Source: Desulfobacterales bacterium (lineage in GTDB: Bacteria > Desulfobacterota > Desulfobacteria > Desulfobacterales > SURF-7). Taken from it: DNA of 55,463 nt. The DNA lies in NCBI GenBank assembly GCA_018693105.1, contig JABHLN010000008.1:1-55463 (forward strand), given 5' to 3'. Within the stretch, counting starts at the first letter, position 1. Each line of letters begins with the position of its first letter. The notes beneath the pieces were generated by a model that worked only from the letters and a program-made list of their open reading frames with translations, was not told the DNA's origin and ran no database searches. This document shows, in pieces, positions 26,429 through 36,388 of the stretch. Position numbers and translations under genes: made by a program.

Positions 26429-27523
26429 ATGAAGAAACTGTTTGGCACCTTGTTTATTCTTATTTGCGTGGCATCTGTCTCTCCTGCCGCTGAATCCGTA
26501 CAGAAAACCTTCTGCATACCCGCAGTGGGTTATGAAAATATAGACGCCCTCAAGGCCGAACTCCTGCTTCAGGCCAAACGCATGGCAGTTGGACAGCTTT
26601 ACGGTGAAATGATCTCCGGATTTAGTAAGTCCGAAGATTTTGTCCTTACCAAAGACAGGATAATGGCATATACATCCGGCATGGTACGCATCCAAGGCAG
26701 CCCTCATTATGCCAATGGATCGAATTTCGGCGAAGTATGTGTCACCATAAACGCTTATATTACTGAACAGGACAGAACAAAACTTGCGCCTGTAAATATT
26801 TCAAAAAAACATTGTGGCTCAGATCCGAACATGTCCACAGGCAAGCTCAAGAAGCATATTATGGACCAAGCAATTATCAGCAAACTTCTTAACTATGAAC
26901 CAAAGCTAAGGGATGTAGAGGAAAAAGATGTACTCCGCCTTGCCCATAAAGTGAAATTTACTAAGACAGGATTTATACAAGATACAGAAACCTACTGCGC
27001 CAGTTTTGAGGGCATAGTTTATCCTGCTGAAATAGCCTCCCTGGCTCAGGAAGCGGCAAGGCCGGTTAATGTTACTCCTCTTATTGATTCTCTATCGAAC
27101 AGCGCATTCACCGCATCTTCAACATGGTCCAATCATTACACTGGTTATGGCCCTTCCAACGCTCATTTCAGCGATATCAGAACTGAATCCAACTGGAGTG
27201 CGAATGTGAACAATACAAATCAATGGCTTCAGATTGACCTTGGCAAAACGGCAATAATTGCGGCTGTTGGTACAATGGGCCGCATAACCGGCTATAACCA
27301 GTATGTTAAATCCTACAAACTGGCCTACAGTTTAGATGGCTCAGTCTGGAAATTTGTTAAAGCAAACGGGGCTGATAAAATTTTTTCAGGGAATACAGAT
27401 ACGACTACCGCTGTAAGCAATGACCTGAAAAAGCCTGTTAAAGCACGCTATCTGCGTTTTCACCCCGTCACATGGAATTCCCATATTACAATGCGCGTTG
27501 AAGCTTATGGGGTATATCGTTGA
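26429..27523 (+). CDS. secreted protein with LPP20/FlgT-like N-domain and C-terminal F5/8-type C (discoidin) domain
   Basis: The 364-aa protein has a clear signal peptide (KKLFGTLFILICVASVSPAA, cleavage near residue 21). The next part, with LLLQAKRMAVGQLYGEMISGF followed by TKDRIMAYTSGMVRIQG, resembles the helix-strand unit of FlgT-N or LPP20-like domains of outer-membrane or periplasmic proteins. Residues about 215-362 form a discoidin fold: SNHYTGYGPSNAHFSDIRTE, WLQIDLGKTAIIAAVGTMGR, YSLDGSVWKF and ARYLRFHPVTWNSHITMRVE. Discoidin domains bind carbohydrates or other ligands at surfaces. GGAGGT lies three bases before the ATG. Role unknown; glycan binding outside the inner membrane is inference. 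Confidence 0.85.
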   Translation: MKKLFGTLFILICVASVSPAAESVQKTFCIPAVGYENIDALKAELLLQAKRMAVGQLYGEMISGFSKSEDFVLTKDRIMAYTSGMVRIQGSPHYANGSNFGEVCVTINAYITEQDRTKLAPVNISKKHCGSDPNMSTGKLKKHIMDQAIISKLLNYEPKLRDVEEKDVLRLAHKVKFTKTGFIQDTETYCASFEGIVYPAEIASLAQEAARPVNVTPLIDSLSNSAFTASSTWSNHYTGYGPSNAHFSDIRTESNWSANVNNTNQWLQIDLGKTAIIAAVGTMGRITGYNQYVKSYKLAYSLDGSVWKFVKANGADKIFSGNTDTTTAVSNDLKKPVKARYLRFHPVTWNSHITMRVEAYGVYR

Positions 27524-28177
27524 TAGGACACTAATAACATGGATCAAAATCCATGACGCAAAAAAATATTACTCGCGTAAAACCACAACGTAAAGAGTAA
27601 TTGCACAGATTCACCATGCTAAATTCTGCTTAGCCGCTTTTTCGGGAAGAATTCAGGACGCCCGCGAAACGTTAAAATATAGTTTCCCCATCCCCTGTTT
27701 TTCCAAAAAACAAATGACACTGTTAAGGTACTGATGAAGCGGGGTATGGTTAAGAGTATTGAAAATGGAGTTTGTGGGAAGGCTTAGGTTTCCTGCTTTT
27801 TCGTATATAGGCAGATTTTCATTCTTTAATTCGATTTTTTTGTCATAATGAAGATCTGCCCCCTCGTCGTTTTATAAACCATGCCTTTAATAATTTAAGA
27901 TATCTTGCATATATCAACGACGAAGTAAAAGCCCCTTATTTACAGATAACACAATATTCCGTACTAACATTCTTGTATTGCCATCCTTGCCTGCACATTT
28001 CTGTATCGTTTCAAAGGGAGGTGGGCATATTTAAGGCCTGTTAAATAAACTCTCATTCTTCAAATAATTAGTTGATTAGACGAACAGTGACCTATTCGAT
28101 ATTTCCGGTGTATGGATAGTGGTCCTTGATACGTTATCCCTTGCTCACCAATGAATTACCCCTGTATTTTTCCCATG
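27524..28177. other. 654-bp intergenic region
   Basis: No convincing gene. A minus-strand frame of about 55 codons (about 27785 to a TAG at 27619), whose translation includes NYILTFRGRPEFFPKKRLS, is open but has no start signal or ribosome-binding site. I cannot tell whether it is a remnant. Confidence 0.4.
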
Positions 28178-29047
28178 CTACATCCATCGAACCTGCGCTG
28201 GTTTTCTTGACACCAGTCTGTAATAGTTAACATCCGGATAACCGGCAACAAAAGCAGTTATGACCCTGTGATGATCCGGTATTTGCATCACCTTTTTCAA
28301 TTCGGGAGAATTGTCCGAAGCCATATTGATAAATCCAATGAAACATGTGCCGAGGCCCAACGCCTCGGCCATTAATACCATCTGCATTGCGCAAAGGCCG
28401 GCTTCAATCTCCGGGGATTCCACTTCTTTTGAAGCATGAATGGCAATAAGGGCAGGGGCGTGCCATAAGAGTCTGTCCACCCCTTTATCGCAAGCCCTGG
28501 CCATGTCTTTTATCAATTCGGCGTAATCGAGCATTGTTCTATAGACAACGGAAGGGGCTGCGTCGGTATTCGACTTGCTTTTTGTGGGATTTACCATTTG
28601 GTCTACTTGTTTCAGGAGAGAATCAAAGGTCAATGTGCGGATTTCATCGATTTTTTCCAATGAATTCGACGCAACATATCTAAGCGGTTGCCTGTTTCCT
28701 CCGGTGGGTGCGAATCTGCCCGCCTCTATTATCTGTTCTATCGTATCTTTTTCTACGGGAGTTTCTTTATAAATCCGTGTACTTCTACGGGCTCGAAAGA
28801 AAGTTAATAATTTTTCTGGAGAAGTAAAATCCGGCACCCTGGAAAAGGGGATAAATTCTTCAGCATATAAATCAGGGATCTCAATGGCATCTTCAGGACA
28901 GGCAGCCTTGCAGTGGCCGCATGATATACATTCCATATCTCGCAACTTTAAAATGTCTTCTGAATCATCTATAACTTTTCGAACACAAACGTTTGAACAC
29001 ATTCCGCAATGTATACAACGGTCATGATCGATAATGATGGATTCCAT
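28178..29047 (-). CDS. ferredoxin-nitroreductase fusion protein
   Basis: The 289-aa protein starts with two [4Fe-4S] motifs (CIHCGMCSNVCVRK and CISCGHCKAACPED, residues 11-55) and continues with an FMN-binding nitroreductase domain (about 80-285) with FFRARRSTRIYKE, EAGRFAPTGGNRQPLRYV, AGLCAMQMVLMAEALGLGTCF and VAGYPDVNYYRLVSRKPAQVRW. The fusion lets electrons pass from the clusters to the flavin; the class is common in anaerobes. Physiological substrate unknown. AAAGGAA precedes the ATG. Confidence 0.93.
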   Translation of the reverse strand: MESIIIDHDRCIHCGMCSNVCVRKVIDDSEDILKLRDMECISCGHCKAACPEDAIEIPDLYAEEFIPFSRVPDFTSPEKLLTFFRARRSTRIYKETPVEKDTIEQIIEAGRFAPTGGNRQPLRYVASNSLEKIDEIRTLTFDSLLKQVDQMVNPTKSKSNTDAAPSVVYRTMLDYAELIKDMARACDKGVDRLLWHAPALIAIHASKEVESPEIEAGLCAMQMVLMAEALGLGTCFIGFINMASDNSPELKKVMQIPDHHRVITAFVAGYPDVNYYRLVSRKPAQVRWM

Positions 29048-29610
29048 TATATATTTCCTTTCCTATTAAAACAAATTATTCGGCACTTTTCTCAAAAAGC
29101 AGTTCCGCATGGCTATTTACCAATTTTTGATGAATTTTCTTCTGTTAAAAGTAGAATTTTGTTTTGGGAAAGCCCAAAAGTCAAAGACCTCCTTTCGACA
29201 TCTTTAAATTTTCTATACTTGTCAAGTCTTTTTTGTGATTACTTTCTGGGCGAACCAATGAAGATTTAAATTTTCACGTGTGATTTCTTAGACTGGCAAG
29301 GTTTATATATATAGTTAGAAATTGGATATTAGCTTGTTCAATAGAGGGATAAGATTGCAGATATCTTGCATATATAATCTATGCGGTAAAAAAATACTGA
29401 ATTGCATATATCATGAAGGTATCTCAACATTGCGGATTCACATTGTTGTATTCCACCCTTATTTTGACCAGAATAATATCAAATTTTCAATTATATGTTT
29501 GGATCAGTTTTCATGAGGCGGGTCAGCCCGAAGAATTTGACTTTCTGCTTTTTACCTCAATTTACTTTGGATTTGTGGGAATATCGTGGGGAATTGTTTT
29601 TTTAACACAT
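29048..29610. other. intergenic region upstream of the nitroreductase, with one doubtful small frame
   Basis: Mostly AT-rich DNA without signals. A plus-strand frame 29413-29637 (74 codons) encodes two hydrophobic stretches, LLYSTLILTRIISNF and FLLFTSIYFGFVGISWGIVFL, that look membrane-like, but it has no ribosome-binding site and its last codons run through the minus-strand tRNA terminator. It may be a gene remnant. Confidence 0.4.
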
Positions 29611-29644
29611 AAAAAAAGGGTTCAGGATTTCTCCTGAGCCCTTG
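29611..29644 (-). terminator. terminator of the tRNA-Val/tRNA-Asp unit
   Basis: Read on the minus strand, stem AAGGGCTCAGGA/TCCTGAACCCTT with a GAAA loop is followed by a run of seven T. It lies nine bases beyond tRNA-Asp. Confidence 0.85.
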
Positions 29645-29653
29645 ATTTTATTG

Positions 29654-29731
29654 TGGCGGGAGCGACGAGACTCGAACTCGCGACCTCCGGCGTGACAGGC
29701 CGGCGTTCTAACCAAACTGAACTACGCCCCC
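29654..29731 (-). tRNA. tRNA-Asp (GTC)
   Basis: The minus strand folds into a cloverleaf with acceptor GGGGGCG/CGCTCCC, anticodon loop CTGTCAC (anticodon GTC), T-arm GAGTTCGAGTCTC and an encoded CCA end. It follows tRNA-Val in one transcript. Confidence 0.97.
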
Positions 29732-29756
29732 ACATTAATAATCCGGTTACTGTTTT

Positions 29757-29832
29757 TGGTAGGCGGAACAGGGCTTGAACCTGTGACCCCCGGCTTGTAA
29801 GGCCGGTGCTCTCCCAACTGAGCTACCCGCCC
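29757..29832 (-). tRNA. tRNA-Val (TAC)
   Basis: Cloverleaf on the minus strand: acceptor GGGCGGG/TCCGCCT with two G-U pairs, D-arm AGCTCAGTTGGGAGAGC, anticodon loop CTTACAA (anticodon TAC), encoded CCA. Confidence 0.97.
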
Positions 29833-29877
29833 GTATCTTTATTCCAATAACCTTAATATCTCAAAAAACGAAGGTAA

Positions 29878-29906
29878 TAACTACCAATTTGCTTAAAAAA
29901 TGTCAA
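29878..29906 (-). promoter_or_regulatory. candidate promoter of tRNA-Val/tRNA-Asp
   Basis: Minus-strand TTGACA (29901-29906) and TAGTTA (29878-29883) with 17-base spacing, about 45 bases ahead of tRNA-Val. Confidence 0.55.
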
Positions 29907-30024
29907 GTGAATATTACTAAATTTTTTAAAGAATAAATAAAACGGGACAACTTTTTTCCTGCAATCTTTTGATAAAGGGTAAAATTCATTAATCGCTTCA
30001 AGCTTTACACTTTAGACTATAATA

Positions 30025-32436
30025 CTAATCATTTTTTCCCGCAGGTATTGCCTCTATTTCATTGAAAAGTGCTTCTCCTTTTCCCATTATAAGTGCGGCC
30101 GATAAAACTTCATCCATATGGTCAACCACAACAAATTCAATCTGTTTGGATATTGCAGTAGGAATATCAACAAGGTCCTTCTCATTATCACGAGGTATGA
30201 CTACCCTTGTTATCCCGCCACGATGTGCAGCAAGAACCTTCTCTCTGAGCCCTCCAATGGGAAGCACCCTGCCGCGAAGGGTTATCTCTCCTGTCATGGC
30301 TAAATCACGATAAACAGGCCTGTTTGTAAGAGCAGATACTATAGAAGTACACATGGAAATACCTGCCGATGGTCCATCTTTTGGGATTGCTCCCTCCGGG
30401 ATGTGAATGTGGATATCAAAATTTTTATAAAAATCACTTTCAATTCCAAGACGTTCAGAACGGCTTCGAACATAACTTACAGCTGCTCTGGCTGACTCCT
30501 TCATCACATCACCCAGTTTGCCGGTATTTATTAGTTCACCCTTACCGGGCATAAGAGCTGTTTCTATAGAAAGAATTTCGCCACCAACCTGTGTCCAGGC
30601 AAGTCCGGTAACAAGACCTATCTGATCATTTTCTTCGATTTCACCATATCTGAATCTTGGCAGACCAAGAAATTTCTGAATTGATTTTGAAGATATTTTA
30701 TAAGAGCCGTTATCCTTATTTTTAACCGTTTTACGGGCAATTTTTCTGCAAACCGAGGCAATTTCACGTTCAAGATTTCTCACACCGGCTTCACGGGTAT
30801 ATAGCCTTATTATCTTCATTATTGAATTTTTAGAGAATTTTACTTTTTCATCATCAAGGCCGTTTAGCTTTACCTGCTTGGGGATAAGGAAATCTCTGGC
30901 AATAAAATACTTCTCATATTCAGTATACCCAGGGATACGAATTACCTCCATCCTGTCCTGAAGAGGAAGTGGAATATCAGGCAGTGTGTTGGCTGTTGTT
31001 ATGAAAAGTATATCTGAAAGGTCATAATCAACATCAAGATAATGATCATTGAAAGTGTTATTCTGTTCCGGATCAAGTACTTCGAGAAGAGCAGCAGAAG
31101 GGTCTCCCCTGAAATCCATGCTCATTTTGTCCACTTCATCAAGACAGAAAACAGGGTTATTAATTCCAACCTTTTTCAAAGACTGAATTATCTTTCCAGG
31201 CATAGCACCAATGTATGTTCTTCTATGGCCCCGGATTTCAGCCTCATCCCTTACACCACCGAGTGAAAGCCGTACAAATTTTCTCCCTGTAGCTCTTGAA
31301 ACAGATTTTGCAAGAGAAGTCTTACCAACTCCGGGAGGTCCTACAAGACATAGTATCGGCCCCCTGACTTTCTTGACAAGTATCTGGACAGCCAGGTATT
31401 CAAGAATACGCTCTTTAGGTTTTTCAAGACCGTAATGATCTTCATTCAGAATATCTTCAGCTTTCTGAATATCCTGATGAATCTTCCCCCGATCAAACCA
31501 CGGTAGCGAAATAATCCAGTCGATATAGTTTCTTACAACAGTTGCCTCAGCAGACATTGGAGTCATAAGTTTCAGTTTTTTAAATTCCTGCCTGACTTTC
31601 CCTGCAGATTCTTTGGACAGCTTCTTTCGCTTTATTCTTTTCTCAAGATCTTTAAGCTCATCAGAGTGGCTGTCATCTCCCCCCATTTCTTTTTTTATAG
31701 CCCGCATCTGTTCATTCAGATAGTATTGCTTTTGTGTTTTTTCCATCTGAGATTTGACGCGAACCTTAATTTTTTCCTCCATGTCTAAAATTTCGACTTC
31801 GGATTTCATGAGCTGAAGAAGAAGTGGAAGGCGTTTTTCAGGATCTGCAGTATCGAGAAGGCGCTGCTTGTCCTGAATTTTGAATGGTATATGTGCTATT
31901 ATAGTATCTGCAAGTTCTGATGGGTCTGAGATGGAACCTACATTACTTGCAATCTCTTTTGATATACTTTTATTATTTGCAGCGTATTCTTCAAAACCAT
32001 TAACAAGTGACCGACAAAGAGCATCTCTTTTTGCATGATCCAGTTCAGGTTCAGGAATCATTTCCAGATCTACCTGAATAAAATCATCTTCATGAATAAA
32101 ATTGATAATACGAGCCCTTTTTGTTCCTTCAACAAGAGCTTTCACTGTACCGTCAGGAAGGCGCAGGAGCTGTAATACTTTTCCTATTGTTCCAATCCTG
32201 CTGATATCTTTTTCCCCGGGATCGTCAACACCAGCTTTTACCTGAGTGGCAAGAAAGACACTTTTATCTTTATTCATCGCATCGGCAAGTGCGTTGACTG
32301 ATTTTTCACGCCCTACAAAAAGCGGCGCCACCATGTGAGGGAATACAACAATGTCCCGTAATGGCAGTAGCGGAAAACGAAGGTTCTTTTGTGAGGACTC
32401 ATCATGTTTGAATATTTTCTTAGGCAAATTGATCAT
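30025..32436 (-). CDS. lon: ATP-dependent protease Lon
   Basis: The 803-aa protein is a complete Lon: N-terminal substrate-binding domain ([15 protein letters not shown], residues 21-35), coiled middle region, AAA+ module with Walker A GPPGVGKT at 366-373 and Walker [11 protein letters not shown], and a C-terminal serine-lysine protease domain with GPSAGISM (catalytic Ser) and [14 protein letters not shown] (catalytic Lys). It degrades misfolded and regulatory proteins in the cytoplasm. It lies downstream of tig-clpP-clpX, separated from clpX by 252 bp without recognisable genes, so it may have its own promoter there. Confidence 0.97.
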   Translation of the reverse strand: MINLPKKIFKHDESSQKNLRFPLLPLRDIVVFPHMVAPLFVGREKSVNALADAMNKDKSVFLATQVKAGVDDPGEKDISRIGTIGKVLQLLRLPDGTVKALVEGTKRARIINFIHEDDFIQVDLEMIPEPELDHAKRDALCRSLVNGFEEYAANNKSISKEIASNVGSISDPSELADTIIAHIPFKIQDKQRLLDTADPEKRLPLLLQLMKSEVEILDMEEKIKVRVKSQMEKTQKQYYLNEQMRAIKKEMGGDDSHSDELKDLEKRIKRKKLSKESAGKVRQEFKKLKLMTPMSAEATVVRNYIDWIISLPWFDRGKIHQDIQKAEDILNEDHYGLEKPKERILEYLAVQILVKKVRGPILCLVGPPGVGKTSLAKSVSRATGRKFVRLSLGGVRDEAEIRGHRRTYIGAMPGKIIQSLKKVGINNPVFCLDEVDKMSMDFRGDPSAALLEVLDPEQNNTFNDHYLDVDYDLSDILFITTANTLPDIPLPLQDRMEVIRIPGYTEYEKYFIARDFLIPKQVKLNGLDDEKVKFSKNSIMKIIRLYTREAGVRNLEREIASVCRKIARKTVKNKDNGSYKISSKSIQKFLGLPRFRYGEIEENDQIGLVTGLAWTQVGGEILSIETALMPGKGELINTGKLGDVMKESARAAVSYVRSRSERLGIESDFYKNFDIHIHIPEGAIPKDGPSAGISMCTSIVSALTNRPVYRDLAMTGEITLRGRVLPIGGLREKVLAAHRGGITRVVIPRDNEKDLVDIPTAISKQIEFVVVDHMDEVLSAALIMGKGEALFNEIEAIPAGKND

Positions 32437-32688
32437 ATTATTTAAAACTACCTTTTGTTACGTAAGATATGATTCTTTTAGATTATTGAATAATGTCACT
32501 TTGGCACTGAACAGTTATACTGATTGCACCTTTCGGTTAGATAAACACAACGACATACCTGCTTTAGATTAAAATTCAACCGGTATGAGGTTAATAACTA
32601 ATAGGAATATTGAATATATAATCTGATTAAACTTTAACTTATCTTCACTTTAAAAAAACAAACCATTCTTGTCATTAAGTTGTATCAA

Positions 32689-33933
32689 TCAGGCCTGCTT
32701 TTTTGTTTGTTCGAACAGCAGTATAGGATCTTCTTTGTTGAGGACAACCTCCTCGCCTATTACACATTCCTTAACATTATCAATTGAAGGAATATCATAC
32801 ATGATATCGAGCATACAGGTCTCCAGAATTGAACGTAGACCCCTTGCTCCCGATTTGCGTTTCATAGCCTCTTTTGCAATCACAGAAAGAGCACTATCGG
32901 TAAAACGCAGGTTTACGTCCTCAATCTCAAACAGTTTCTGAAACTGTTTAATCAATGCATTTTTTGGCTCAGTAAGAATCTTGACAAGGGAATCCTCATT
33001 TAATTCACTAAGTGTCGTAAGAATTGGCAGCCGACCTAGAAATTCCGGAATAAGTCCGAACCTTACCAGGTCTTCAACTTCCAGCATCTTAAGAATTTCA
33101 CCTATGTTTTTTTCTTCCTTTGCGACAATCCTTGCACCGAAGCCCATAGACTTTTTCCCTATGCGCCTTTCGATTACCTTTTCAAGCCCGGTAAAAGTTC
33201 CACCGCATATAAAAAGTATGTTACTAGTATCAATTTTTACAAAATCCTGCTGGGGGTGTTTTCTTCCACCCTTAGGAGGAACACTGGCGGTGGTCCCTTC
33301 AATTATTTTCAATAATGCCTGCTGAACACCCTCACCAGAGACATCCCGTGTTATTGAAGGGTTATCTGACCTCTGAGCTATCTTGTCAATTTCATCGATG
33401 TAAACAATACCGCGTTGAGCTTTTTCAACATCATAATCAGCATTTTGCAGAAGTGAAAGTATAATGTTTTCAACATCTTCACCTACATATCCAGCTTCTG
33501 TCAAGGTAGTCGCATCGGCTATTGTGAAAGGGACATTTAAAAATCTTGCCAGGGTTTGAGCAAGGAGAGTCTTCCCACATCCTGTTGGGCCGATCAGAAG
33601 AATATTACTTTTCTGAATCTCCACATCACCAGAAAGAACGGCTGAATCAAGTCGCTTGTAATGATTATGAACGGCAACAGCAAGGACTTTTTTTGCTTGC
33701 TCCTGTTCAATTACATATTCATCAAGCATGTTCTTTATTTCTTTCGGGATAAGGGAAATGCCAAGAGGATCTTTGTCCTTCTCACTTTCCTCCTCAATTA
33801 TTTCACTGCATAGCTGAATACACTCATCACAAATATAGACTGCAGGACCGGCAATAAGCTTTTTCACCTCTTTTTGATTTTTCCCGCAAAATGAGCAGAA
33901 GAGGTTGTCACTCGAATCCCCTTGCTTTGTCAT
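32689..33933 (-). CDS. clpX: ATP-dependent Clp protease ATP-binding subunit ClpX
   Basis: The start is the ATG at 33933 (414 aa): AAGGAGG, located inside the last codons of clpP, lies at ideal distance and the product begins [10 protein letters not shown] in front of the zinc-binding domain ([10 protein letters not shown] and [10 protein letters not shown]). The longer frame to 34017 overlaps clpP and is not needed. Walker [11 protein letters not shown], the pore loop GYVGEDVE and the sensor-2 region [10 protein letters not shown] are present. ClpX unfolds substrates and feeds them to ClpP. The stop of clpP and start of clpX are one base apart, showing translational coupling. Confidence 0.97.
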   Translation of the reverse strand: MTKQGDSSDNLFCSFCGKNQKEVKKLIAGPAVYICDECIQLCSEIIEEESEKDKDPLGISLIPKEIKNMLDEYVIEQEQAKKVLAVAVHNHYKRLDSAVLSGDVEIQKSNILLIGPTGCGKTLLAQTLARFLNVPFTIADATTLTEAGYVGEDVENIILSLLQNADYDVEKAQRGIVYIDEIDKIAQRSDNPSITRDVSGEGVQQALLKIIEGTTASVPPKGGRKHPQQDFVKIDTSNILFICGGTFTGLEKVIERRIGKKSMGFGARIVAKEEKNIGEILKMLEVEDLVRFGLIPEFLGRLPILTTLSELNEDSLVKILTEPKNALIKQFQKLFEIEDVNLRFTDSALSVIAKEAMKRKSGARGLRSILETCMLDIMYDIPSIDNVKECVIGEEVVLNKEDPILLFEQTKKQA

Positions 33934-33934
33934 A

Positions 33935-34549
33935 TCAAGCCTCCTTATCCTCAAGATCGTTAAGATCGTCTCTATTGACGATAACGTGATCAATAATCCC
34001 GTAATTTTTTGCTTCACTTCCAGTCATAAAAAAATCACGATCAGTATCTATTTCGACCTGTTTAAAGTCTTTTCCTGTATGTGTTGACAGGATCTCGTTA
34101 AGGGTATCCCTCATACGGATAATTTCCTTGGCTTGGATTGCAATGTCAGTCGCCTGTCCCTGAGCACCCCCAAGTGGTTGATGTATCATGATACGTGCAT
34201 TTGGGAGAGAGTATCGCTTTCCCTTTGCCCCAGCAGCCAGGAGAAGAGCACCCATACTGGCAGCCTGCCCGATACAAACAGTCGCAATATCAGGTTTTAT
34301 GTATTGCATTGTATCATAAATTGCCATTCCTGCCGTTACAACACCACCTGGTGAATTTATATAAAAATTGATATCCTTTTCAGGATCATCAGATTCAAGA
34401 AACAAAAGCTGAGCTATCAAAAGGTTTGCGACCTCATCATTTATCGCAGTGCCGACAAAAATTATCCTGTCTTTAAGAAGCCGTGAGTAAATATCATAAG
34501 CACGCTCACCTTTACTGGTCTGTTCTATAACCATAGGTACTAATGGCAC
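33935..34549 (-). CDS. clpP: ATP-dependent Clp protease proteolytic subunit ClpP
   Basis: The 204-aa serine peptidase has its catalytic Ser in [11 protein letters not shown], His in MIHQPLGG and Asp in the DTDRDFFM region. The N-terminus [20 protein letters not shown] matches the processed family start. It forms the double-heptamer barrel with ClpX. The gene follows tig by 94 bp and ends in the ribosome-binding site of clpX. Confidence 0.98.
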   Translation of the reverse strand: MPLVPMVIEQTSKGERAYDIYSRLLKDRIIFVGTAINDEVANLLIAQLLFLESDDPEKDINFYINSPGGVVTAGMAIYDTMQYIKPDIATVCIGQAASMGALLLAAGAKGKRYSLPNARIMIHQPLGGAQGQATDIAIQAKEIIRMRDTLNEILSTHTGKDFKQVEIDTDRDFFMTGSEAKNYGIIDHVIVNRDDLNDLEDKEA

Positions 34550-34643
34550 AGATAGCCTCCTTTTTTATTTTATTTAATTATTAAACTTATAATTAGGTTT
34601 TTTAACACAAAAGAATGAAAAAAGTTATCTATTTGAATCTTTT

Positions 34644-35981
34644 TCATTCTTTATCTTTTTCTTCAGATTCAGAACCCTCAATTTCCTCAGGTTCCTTTTC
34701 CGTAATGTCACTATTTTTAATAATAAGTGCTATTGCATTTTTTTCAAGTAGGGTATGTTTTAAAAACTGTATTCTGTCAGGGTTTTGCATATAAAACTTT
34801 TTTATTTCTTCTACAGGCTGTGAAAAAGCCTCAGACATCTCTTTATATGATTCACCAAGCTCCTCATCGGATATTTTAAGTTCCTCCTGCTCGACAATCT
34901 TGCCTAGAATAATATGCCGCTGAACCTGTTTCTCTGCAGTTTCACGATATTTTTCAGATAATAGTTCTCTGGTCTGACCAAGCATCTCCATTGTCAGATT
35001 GTTTTGAGCATATGTTCTTTCGGTTTCCTCAAGAATCCCTTCAAGCTCATATTTCACCATAACCTCAGGCAGTTCAAAATCATGCCGGGAAATAAGAGTT
35101 TCAAAAATCTGTTCATTCATTTCCTGCTCGATTCTTTTGTCATAGCCTTGTGTCAGGTTCTTTGCAATTTCCTCTTTCACTGCATCAAGGTTTTCAAAGG
35201 GACCTAAATCTTTTGCAAATTCATCATCAATTTCAGGGAGTATTTCCTCCTTGATTTCTTTCAGAGTAACCTTGAAATCAACTTCAAGATTTGCGATTTT
35301 TTCTTTGTAATAATCTTCAGGGAATTTCACGGAAAATGACTTTTCTTCGCCTGCTTTCATTCCAATTATATTGTCATCAAATTCCTTTGTCAAAGTACCC
35401 GCACCAATTTTCATAACATGATTCTCTGTTTTCCCAAGGTCTTCAAGAGGTTTTTCATCCTTGAAACCCTCATAATCAACCATAGCCGAGTCGCCTTCCT
35501 GTGCAGGCCGGTCATCTTCAATGTTTTTCAGCTGGGTTAGATTTTTCTGAAGCATGTTTAGCTGACCTTCAATCTCTGCATCACTGTACTTGTATAATGT
35601 CTTCGTTAGTGACAATCCTTTGAAGTCAATTTCATCAAGCTCGGGTTTAATTTCTACTGTTGCATCATATTTATAAGGGCCTTTTGTTTCCAGTTCGGTA
35701 GGATCAATTGCAGGCTCTCCTATAAAATTTAGATCTATCTCTTTTATGGCATCTACAAAAGAATTCTGAATCAGCCGTCCAGTAACATCTGAATGCACCT
35801 CCTTTTTGAACATTCTTTCCAATACAGGACGAGGTACCTTTCCCGGACGGAATCCCTTTACTTTTGCTGTTTTCTTAAGCTCCTTATATGCTGAGTCAAG
35901 CTCCTTTATGACATCCTCTTCAGATACCTCAATATGAAGCACTTTCTTGACAGTGCTGACATTTTCTAAATTAACCTGCAT
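34644..35981 (-). CDS. tig: trigger factor
   Basis: The 445-aa ribosome-associated chaperone has the ribosome-binding N-domain with the signature GFRPGKVPRPVLE (about 43-55), an FKBP-type prolyl isomerase domain (about 150-240: AQEGDSAMVDYEGF, GMKAGEEKSFSVKFPEDYY) and a helical C-domain with an acidic tail. First protein gene of the tig-clpP-clpX-lon series, directly behind tRNA-Leu. Confidence 0.97.
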   Translation of the reverse strand: MQVNLENVSTVKKVLHIEVSEEDVIKELDSAYKELKKTAKVKGFRPGKVPRPVLERMFKKEVHSDVTGRLIQNSFVDAIKEIDLNFIGEPAIDPTELETKGPYKYDATVEIKPELDEIDFKGLSLTKTLYKYSDAEIEGQLNMLQKNLTQLKNIEDDRPAQEGDSAMVDYEGFKDEKPLEDLGKTENHVMKIGAGTLTKEFDDNIIGMKAGEEKSFSVKFPEDYYKEKIANLEVDFKVTLKEIKEEILPEIDDEFAKDLGPFENLDAVKEEIAKNLTQGYDKRIEQEMNEQIFETLISRHDFELPEVMVKYELEGILEETERTYAQNNLTMEMLGQTRELLSEKYRETAEKQVQRHIILGKIVEQEELKISDEELGESYKEMSEAFSQPVEEIKKFYMQNPDRIQFLKHTLLEKNAIALIIKNSDITEKEPEEIEGSESEEKDKE

Positions 35982-36018
35982 AATCTTCCTTTCATTAATT
36001 ATGAATCAATTATCTATA

Positions 36019-36105
36019 TGGTGCGAGAGGGGAGACTCGAACTCCCACTCCGTCGCCAGAGCTGGATCCTAAGTCCAGTGCGTCTACCAATTCCGCCACT
36101 CTCGC
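36019..36105 (-). tRNA. tRNA-Leu (TAG)
   Basis: An 87-nt class II tRNA on the minus strand: acceptor GCGAGAG/CTCTCGC, anticodon loop CTTAGGA (anticodon TAG), a long variable arm and an encoded CCA. It lies 37 bases ahead of tig, so it may share the promoter at 36338-36366 with the chaperone-protease genes. Confidence 0.97.
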
Positions 36106-36337
36106 TTATAAATTAAAATAAGTATAGTTTTAAAAAAACCAAGACTCAATATTTTAGTCATATGAATACATTGTGCTTTCGATGATTTATCTGCATCGAG
36201 CATTTTAGAAATAAAAAAATTAATCATAAATACGGCAAAAAGGGACGTTATGAAAGGTCTCTGTTTGCACACAAAAACTATTGATGCTAATATTACCAGC
36301 ATCAATCATCATTACAATGATTATTTATAAATTTTGT

Positions 36338-36366
36338 AGATTAATACCTCCACCTATAAGTGTCAA
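36338..36366 (-). promoter_or_regulatory. candidate promoter of the tRNA-Leu-tig-clpP-clpX unit
   Basis: Minus-strand TTGACA (36361-36366) and TAATCT (36338-36343) are 17 bases apart and face the tRNA-Leu gene about 230 bases away. It lies back-to-back with the amidase gene, whose ribosome-binding site starts at 36375. Confidence 0.5.
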
Positions 36367-36388
36367 GAAAAATTGAGGAGACAACATA

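Noticed and set aside
29413-29637. 74-aa plus-strand membrane-like frame
   Set aside because: No ribosome-binding site, and its end coincides with the tRNA terminator on the other strand; kept only as a doubtful remnant in the intergenic note.
29654-29832. Integration (attachment) site of a genomic island at the tRNA genes
   Set aside because: No integrase gene and no duplicated tRNA 3' end was found in the window.
36084-36305. 73-aa minus-strand frame with hydrophobic start
   Set aside because: It begins at TTG without a ribosome-binding site and runs into tRNA-Leu, so it is unlikely to be translated.
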